Assembly: GCA_002347365.1 (NCBI GenBank)
Contig: DDWT01000034.1
Coordinates: forward strand, 40,196 to 49,395
Reading direction: 5' to 3'
DNA from: Actinobacteria bacterium UBA2279
GTDB taxonomy: Bacteria; Actinomycetota; Coriobacteriia; Anaerosomatales; Anaerosomataceae
DNA length: 9,200 bases
Below, piece by piece: positions 5,936-9,200 of the stretch. Position 1 is the stretch's first letter, and each line of letters starts with the position of its first letter. The position numbers were made by a program, and so were the translations under genes. Below the pieces are notes generated by a model. The model was not told the origin of the DNA and searched no databases. It saw only the letters and a program-made list of their open reading frames with translations.

Positions 5936-6469
5936 TCACTCCGGGACGTAGTAGGTCACGAGCGTCTCGTCTTCATCACTACCACGCGGCTCAACGAACA
6001 CGTACATGTCGAGTCCATCGGAGGTGACAAGAAACAACACGTCGTCTTTTACTGCATAGCCAGAAGTCCGTTCCATGATCTCCCAGCCGGCTGCGGGCAA
6101 AGCAGCCTCAAGCTCCGCGATCACATCCAGGTAATTGCGAGCTGGCACGTAGGCATCGTAGCCCTCGTCGAAGGCTGGCGACACGCTGACTTCTAGCGTA
6201 CCGTCGGGAATTGGCATGCTGGATGGGAAACCGGCGGGCAAGACTACGTCTGCATCAGTTGCGGCACCGTCGTTGGTGTCGGATGCAGCATCATCACTGG
6301 TATCGGATCCGGCTGTATCGTCGCCGACATCCTGGCCGGACTCACTCCCATCAGCACTCTGCTCGGAGCCGACGTCTTCAGTCTCGCTTCCGGAATCACA
6401 AGCCGTAAGACTCAACGGCACAACGAGTATGAGCGATACGACCAGAAGCTTGGTCAGCAGCGTCTTCAT
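5936..6469 (-). CDS. Predicted lipoprotein with acidic linker
   Basis: A 177-residue protein. A type II signal peptide (KTLLTKLLVVSLILVVPL) ends in the lipobox LTAC, so Cys24 is the expected lipidated residue and the mature protein is anchored at the outer face of the membrane. Residues 25-75 are a low-complexity Asp/Ser/Thr/Gly/Glu linker. The C-terminal 100 residues form a small domain (LPAGFPSSMPIPDG, a helix DVIAELEAALPAAGW at 115-129, then beta-rich sequence). I recognise no named family. The ATG at 6469 has a perfect GGAGGT 5 bases upstream. The gene starts 27 bases after the stop of the upstream lipoprotein, so the two form an operon. The upstream protein has the same layout, which suggests an old duplication. 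Confidence 0.85.
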   Translation of the reverse strand: MKTLLTKLLVVSLILVVPLSLTACDSGSETEDVGSEQSADGSESGQDVGDDTAGSDTSDDAASDTNDGAATDADVVLPAGFPSSMPIPDGTLEVSVSPAFDEGYDAYVPARNYLDVIAELEAALPAAGWEIMERTSGYAVKDDVLFLVTSDGLDMYVFVEPRGSDEDETLVTYYVPE

Positions 6470-6496
6470 GACATACCTCCTGGATACGACGGATCC

Positions 6497-6982
6497 CTAC
6501 CAGTCGCCGAGCTTGTCGCCGACAGCCGGCATGATGACGAGGACTTCTACGCCACCCGATGACACCTGAGGGAAGACCGTGATCTTGAGTGGGTAGACCC
6601 TGTCCGGCTTCTCGAATGCAACGTCGATATTGGGCCAGTCGGCGTCAAGCGCGGTCCACCCGTCACTCAGTGCCCACTCGGTGAGATCCTGAATCGCCTG
6701 TTCTTCGCTCACGTCGCTGAGCAGGTTCACGTACAGTTCGTTGCCCTTCTGGTCTTGCTCGGTGATCTCGTATCCCGCGATCTCCGGGACATCATCGAAC
6801 TCGAGAGGCTCGTCATCAGCTTGAGTGACATCCGCCGGATCCCCGGCGTCAGCAGCTGGCTCACTGGCAACCTCCGCCGACGAATCTGGCTCGGCGTCAT
6901 CCCCACCACATCCGACAAGAGACAGCGCCAAGACTACTGCCAGCGCGAGACAGACCACGTAGATTGGATTCCTAGCTCGCAT
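6497..6982 (-). CDS. Predicted lipoprotein, likely paralogue of the next gene
   Basis: A 161-residue protein. The signal peptide (NPIYVVCLALAVVLAL) ends in lipobox LVGC with Cys25 as the expected lipidation site, followed by an acidic Asp/Glu/Ala linker (27-65). The C-terminal domain has a helix (SEEQAIQDLTEWALSDGW, 92-109) and then alternating hydrophobic strands, matching the helix-GW-strands order of the downstream lipoprotein though residue identity is low. Function is unknown; a sensor or envelope-binding role is only a guess. The ATG at 6982 is chosen because GGGGGAG lies 6 bases upstream; the open frame up to 7021 has no better site. It is the first gene of the pair, with an inverted repeat (7017-7032) about 35 bases before the start. 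Confidence 0.85.
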   Translation of the reverse strand: MRARNPIYVVCLALAVVLALSLVGCGGDDAEPDSSAEVASEPAADAGDPADVTQADDEPLEFDDVPEIAGYEITEQDQKGNELYVNLLSDVSEEQAIQDLTEWALSDGWTALDADWPNIDVAFEKPDRVYPLKITVFPQVSSGGVEVLVIMPAVGDKLGDW

Positions 6983-7016
6983 GAGCAACTCCCCCTTCTC
7001 TGAGCACATCCGAATG

Positions 7017-7032
7017 GACACCTTGAAGTGTC
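7017..7032. promoter_or_regulatory. Small palindrome upstream of lipoprotein operon
   Basis: Inverted repeat GACAC-N6-GTGTC, about 35 bases before the first lipoprotein start. Its position fits an operator, but the arms are short, no clear -10/-35 pair is seen, and no second copy occurs in the window. Confidence 0.25.
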
Positions 7033-7105
7033 ACGGAACTGAGAGCCACGCCGAGCCGCCCGTGTGCCTGTGGCCGCAGACTTGATGTCGTGGGTGATCG
7101 TGGTC

Positions 7106-7220
7106 CTCCGCAGACGGAGCGGCAGAACGGCCAGCCCCGGCGGCGTCAGCCCCCACTAACCTAATATCCACCATACCACGGCCCCCATCGGGGCCTATGC
7201 TGCCTGGGGCCGGGGCTGGC
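7106..7220. repeat. Nested GC-rich inverted repeats in a gene-free stretch
   Basis: The interval 6983-7302 has no convincing gene on either strand. Within it are a 5-bp hairpin CTCCG-caga-CGGAG (7106-7119), a long 12-bp perfect inverted repeat GCCAGCCCCGGC (7130-7141) with GCCGGGGCTGGC (7209-7220), and nested inside it a 6-bp hairpin GGCCCC-catc-GGGGCC (7180-7195). CCCA (7152-7155) and TGGG (7205-7208) extend the outer stem after a bulge. CGTCAG (7144-7149) could pair with CTGACG (7222-7227), which would cross the outer stem. This could be a structured RNA, a terminator region or a small repeat element; no U-tract follows on either strand. Confidence 0.45.
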
Positions 7221-7304
7221 TCTGACGTGTTTGTGCTTCAGTCGCGAACGAGCGGCTTCATGCCAGCCTAGCGTGTGCGTGAGTCGGCTGGAAGTGGGGT
7301 TAGC

Positions 7305-7329
7305 TGAACAGTCCACGGACGTTGTTTAC
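7305..7329 (+). repeat. Terminal inverted repeat of IS481 element, transposase 3' side
   Basis: Reads TGAACAGTCCAC followed by GGACGTTGTTTAC and matches the reverse complement of 8310-8334 at 20 of 25 positions. The transposase TAA stop (7328-7326) lies within it. Confidence 0.88.
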
Positions 7330-8246
7330 GCGCGGACCCTCGAGATCGGCTGCTGACCGCCGATGCCACCGTGCGGTCGATATAGATTGTAGTACCTCAG
7401 GAACGGACCGAGTCGATCGGTTCGTTCCTGAGTGTTCTGATACGCCCTTCCGTAGGCCCATTCGTTGCTCACGATCTTCACGAACGCCTCTGCTTTGCCG
7501 TTGGTCTGTGGCCGATACGGCCTGGTCTTGCGCATCGATATGCCGCGTTCGGCGAGCAGGTCTCGGAAGGCGAAGGAGCAGTAGGCCGATCCGTTGTCTG
7601 TGAGGATCCGCCGTACCTGGATGCCAGCGCCTTCGAAGAAGTCCAGTGCCCTTCCGGTGAACGCCACCGTCGTGTCGGCCTTCTCGTCCGGGCAGACCTC
7701 CGCGTAGGCCAGCCGGGAGTAGTCGTCGATCGCGATATGCACGAAGTCCCAACCGATGCCTGAGTGTCGGTGCTTGGCGGCCCATCCGAGCACGCGATGC
7801 CCGCCGCCTTCGCCGATCCGCCCCAACCGCTTGATGTCGAGGTGGACGAGGTCCCCCGGTTCGGGCCACTCGTAGCGCACGGTCTTCTCGCGTTCAGGGC
7901 ATTGCAGTCGATTCAGACCCAACCGACACAAGACCACGTGCACGGTGGAGCCGGGCAGGCCCAGCTGCCAGCCCAGATAGTGCGGTCCGCGGCGGAAGCG
8001 CAGGCGAGCCTTCACCACGCGCTTCACCACGTCACGGCCCACGCGTGGACGCGTATGCAGTGGACGCGAGCTCGCATCCCGGAGAGCGTCAGGGCCGCTG
8101 CGGCGGAAACGGTTGACCCATTTGCTCGCGGTCTGACGCGAGACACCGGCGGCGCGAGCTGCACGGGTGACGCTCCAGCCGCTCGCGACACGGTCGACGA
8201 TCAATCGGCGCTGATAGATGGACAGGCGGGCGTTAGGATGTTGCAT
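7326..8246 (-). CDS. IS481-family DDE transposase
   Basis: A 306-residue transposase, full length for the family. Residues 1-60 hold the N-terminal helix-turn-helix (MQHPNARLSIYQRRLIVDRV, then WSVTRAARAAGVSRQTASKW), which binds the element ends. The rve-type catalytic core follows: HLDIKRL (D137), LTDNGSAY (D217) and NGKAEAFVKI (E253). Asp217 and Glu253 are separated by 35 residues, the DD35E spacing of this group. The end YYNLYRPHGGIGGQQP is also typical. No frameshift or early stop is seen. The ATG at 8246 has GAGGGG 5 bases upstream and matches the family N-terminus; a TTG at 8279 is a less likely alternative. It catalyses cut and rejoining of the element at new sites. Confidence 0.96.
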   Translation of the reverse strand: MQHPNARLSIYQRRLIVDRVASGWSVTRAARAAGVSRQTASKWVNRFRRSGPDALRDASSRPLHTRPRVGRDVVKRVVKARLRFRRGPHYLGWQLGLPGSTVHVVLCRLGLNRLQCPEREKTVRYEWPEPGDLVHLDIKRLGRIGEGGGHRVLGWAAKHRHSGIGWDFVHIAIDDYSRLAYAEVCPDEKADTTVAFTGRALDFFEGAGIQVRRILTDNGSAYCSFAFRDLLAERGISMRKTRPYRPQTNGKAEAFVKIVSNEWAYGRAYQNTQERTDRLGPFLRYYNLYRPHGGIGGQQPISRVRA

Positions 8247-8309
8247 GGGGACCCCTCTCTTCGGCTGTGGCTTCGACAACCAACAACCGACAGGAAGGGG
8301 TCCCCTTCT

Positions 8310-8334
8310 GTCAACAACCTATGTGGACCGTTCA
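8310..8334 (-). repeat. Terminal inverted repeat of IS481 element, transposase 5' side
   Basis: On the minus strand reads TGAACGGTCCAC followed by ATAGGTTGTTGAC, pairing with 7305-7329. It lies 64 bases upstream of the transposase ATG, so it probably overlaps the transposase promoter. Confidence 0.88.
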
Positions 8335-8335
8335 A

Positions 8336-8881
8336 CTAGCCCGACGCGTCGCCGATGTTCACGAGCTCATCCAAGGCATCGCGCCAGTCGACAAGGGGTT
8401 CCACGAGCGGAGCTATCCGAGGGAATATCTCGCCGGCAAGGTTCCGCAGCGCCTCGCTCAGCGGGTAGTCGCTCTTGAGATCAAGTGCGGCGAGGCCATC
8501 GAGCGTTCTCTGTTCCTGAGGACTCAGTTGGCCAGCCTTCCACTGGAGTCGGTGCTTCCACCAGTTGGCCGCGTGGTTAGTCAACTGGGCAACGTAGGCT
8601 CCACACGGGTGGAGTGGCCCGTGGGCAAGCGCGGTCACCTTCGATACTCCGCGGTCCACACATACGGCCTCCAAGTACGTCTGGCACGCGGTGAATGCCA
8701 GACCAGAGAGGTGCTCGGTGCGATTGAGAATGCCGAACTGATCGGGATCAGACGACGCGCGGCACTCGTCCTCGAGCTGCGCGAATCGCAAGTCCAGGAG
8801 CTCCGTCACGTCCTGGAGGTAGGCGAGGTCGAAATCGTAGAGATTGCACCACCTGTCGGGGCGACCGGTAGATGAAGGCAC
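8336..8881 (-). CDS. Unknown helical protein with ANWWKHR-x3-W motif
   Basis: A 181-residue soluble protein of no family I can name with certainty. It appears mostly helical. The most distinctive stretch is YVAQLTNHAANWWKHRLQWK (95-114), which resembles an 'ANYxKHRdEW' motif I associate with uncharacterised, possibly HEPN-like, bacterial proteins. Other notable parts are the Trp/Tyr-rich N-terminus (RWCNLYDFDLAYLQDV) and five Cys residues. The GTG at 8881 has GAGGT 6 bases upstream. The stop TAG straddles the IS481 boundary: bases TA belong to the target site and G to the element tip. Removing the element restores TAA in the same place, so the protein is complete despite the insertion. It lies between two mobile elements, so the locus may be an insertion-prone or accessory spot. 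Confidence 0.7.
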   Translation of the reverse strand: MPSSTGRPDRWCNLYDFDLAYLQDVTELLDLRFAQLEDECRASSDPDQFGILNRTEHLSGLAFTACQTYLEAVCVDRGVSKVTALAHGPLHPCGAYVAQLTNHAANWWKHRLQWKAGQLSPQEQRTLDGLAALDLKSDYPLSEALRNLAGEIFPRIAPLVEPLVDWRDALDELVNIGDASG

Positions 8882-8921
8882 CGCCTCACCTCACTTCAGC
8901 GTGTGTCCAACGTACGTCTAT

Positions 8922-8960
8922 GGAGATGAGCCGTGAGCGAAGCGAGTCGGCTCGATCTCC
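8922..8960. repeat. Strong stem-loop with GCGAAGC in its loop
   Basis: GGAGAT-GAGCCG (8922-8933) pairs with CGGCTC-g-ATCTCC (8948-8960), twelve base pairs with one bulged G. The 14-base loop contains GCGAAGC (8937-8943), a heptamer known to fold into an unusually stable DNA mini-hairpin. It lies between the start of the unknown minus-strand gene and the IS30 element. It is not followed by a T-run on either strand. It may be a REP-type repeat, a protein-binding DNA hairpin or part of the 5' leader of the unknown gene. Confidence 0.6.
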
Positions 8961-8975
8961 GGGTAAGCCCCCGCG

Positions 8976-9200
8976 AATTCAGATACTAAGTGCAACGCCC
9001 CCTCTGCGCGAGGGCGAGGCAATCTGGGACACTTCAGGTTCCTCCACTCCGCCAAGAACAGGGGAACCGAACATGAAGTATCGCCAGATCACCTCGAGTG
9101 AAAGATACGCCATCGCCGCGCTCAGAAGACAGGGGCACTCGCTGTCGGTCATCGCCCGCGACCTCGGGCGCTCCCCCTCCACGATCTCACGGGAGGTGCG
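8976..9200 (+). mobile_element. Left part of an IS30-family element (runs off window)
   Basis: The transposase start at 9073 marks an IS30-type element. Its left end is probably in the AT-richer stretch around 8976-8997, where TACTAAGTGCAACG resembles terminal sequences of this family. A small hairpin CCCTC-tgcgc-GAGGG (9000-9014) lies just inside. The right end is outside the window, so the boundary is approximate. Confidence 0.55.
9073..9200 (+). CDS. IS30-family transposase, N-terminal fragment (3' end outside window)
   Basis: The 42 visible residues run MKYRQITSSERYAIAALRRQ and then GHSLSVIARDLGRSPSTISREVR. This is the N-terminal helix-turn-helix of IS30 transposases (SIARDLGRSPSTISRE is the recognition part), which binds the element's terminal repeats. 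The catalytic DDE core would follow beyond base 9200. The ATG at 9073 has a purine-rich AGGGGAACC about 4-9 bases upstream. The gene is intact as far as it can be seen; whether the element is complete cannot be judged. Confidence 0.9.
   Translation, partial: MKYRQITSSERYAIAALRRQGHSLSVIARDLGRSPSTISREV

Larger units (their letters stand above)
7303..8336 (-). mobile_element. Complete IS481-family insertion sequence
   Basis: About 1.03 kb containing a single transposase gene, bounded by 25-bp imperfect terminal inverted repeats (7305-7329 and 8310-8334, 20 of 25 matching). Just outside, TAGC occurs at 7301-7304 and again at 8337-8340. Depending on where the tip is placed, the target duplication is TAGC (element 7305-8336) or only TA (element 7303-8336); the restored target is the same either way. 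All parts look intact, so the element is probably recent and possibly active. It sits at the stop codon of the gene at 8336-8881. Confidence 0.85.

Noticed and set aside
7026..7163. 45-codon minus-strand frame starting ATGGTGGATATT in the gene-free stretch
   Set aside because: No ribosome binding site, low-complexity His/Ala/Pro composition and it runs through the inverted repeats; likely chance.
7266..7306. GCCTAGC ... GTTAGCT resembling attC core sites
   Set aside because: Each differs from the core consensus, and the right half is the IS481 target duplication and element tip, which explains it better.
1..9200. CRISPR arrays, tRNA or rRNA genes
   Set aside because: No regularly spaced direct repeats and no cloverleaf or rRNA-like sequence seen on either strand.

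Overview
The window is GC-rich and looks like ordinary bacterial chromosome with two insertion sequences at its right end. Strong GGAGG-type ribosome binding sites, frequent GTG starts and an actinobacterial flavour to the proteins suggest a high-GC Actinomycetota lineage, possibly near Coriobacteriia. That placement is inference; no rRNA or other marker gene is present. One plus-strand gene fragment opens the window. Everything from about 967 to 8881 is on the minus strand, and a plus-strand transposase fragment closes the window.

Regions, left to right. (1) 1-864: 3' part of an exported-looking transglutaminase-like cysteine protein with a Cys-His-Asp triad. (2) 967-2089: a TetR-family repressor and a small four-helix membrane protein, each preceded by palindromes of one design (GGAAACT-N12-AGTTTCC). 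This is a self-contained regulatory circuit read directly from the sequence. (3) 2168-3524: azlC-azlD-DUF1294, an overlapping operon for a branched-chain amino-acid exporter plus a small membrane protein. (4) 3636-4987: three small single-domain genes of the DUF2164, DUF1801 and DUF2200 families. (5) 5138-5752: a LysE/RhtB-type exporter, so the window holds two different amino-acid efflux systems. (6) 5936-6982: two tandem lipoproteins with acidic linkers and similar domain layout, likely old paralogues. (7) 6983-7302: about 320 bp with no convincing gene but several GC-rich inverted repeats. (8) 7303-8336: a complete IS481-family element with 25-bp imperfect terminal repeats, landed exactly on the stop codon of the next gene. 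(9) 8336-8881: an unrecognised, probably helical protein. (10) 8882-9200: a strong hairpin, then the start of an IS30-family element.

How the parts work together: the TetR protein probably represses itself and the membrane protein through the shared operators. AzlC and AzlD form one transporter and are translationally coupled to DUF1294. The lipoprotein pair is one transcription unit. The small DUF genes and LysE have gaps of more than 100 bp and individual ribosome binding sites, so they look like independent units. I found no convincing new multi-gene defence or biosynthetic system. The best leads are the TetR operator set, the stop-codon IS insertion, the structured intergenic region and the unknown gene beside the two mobile elements.
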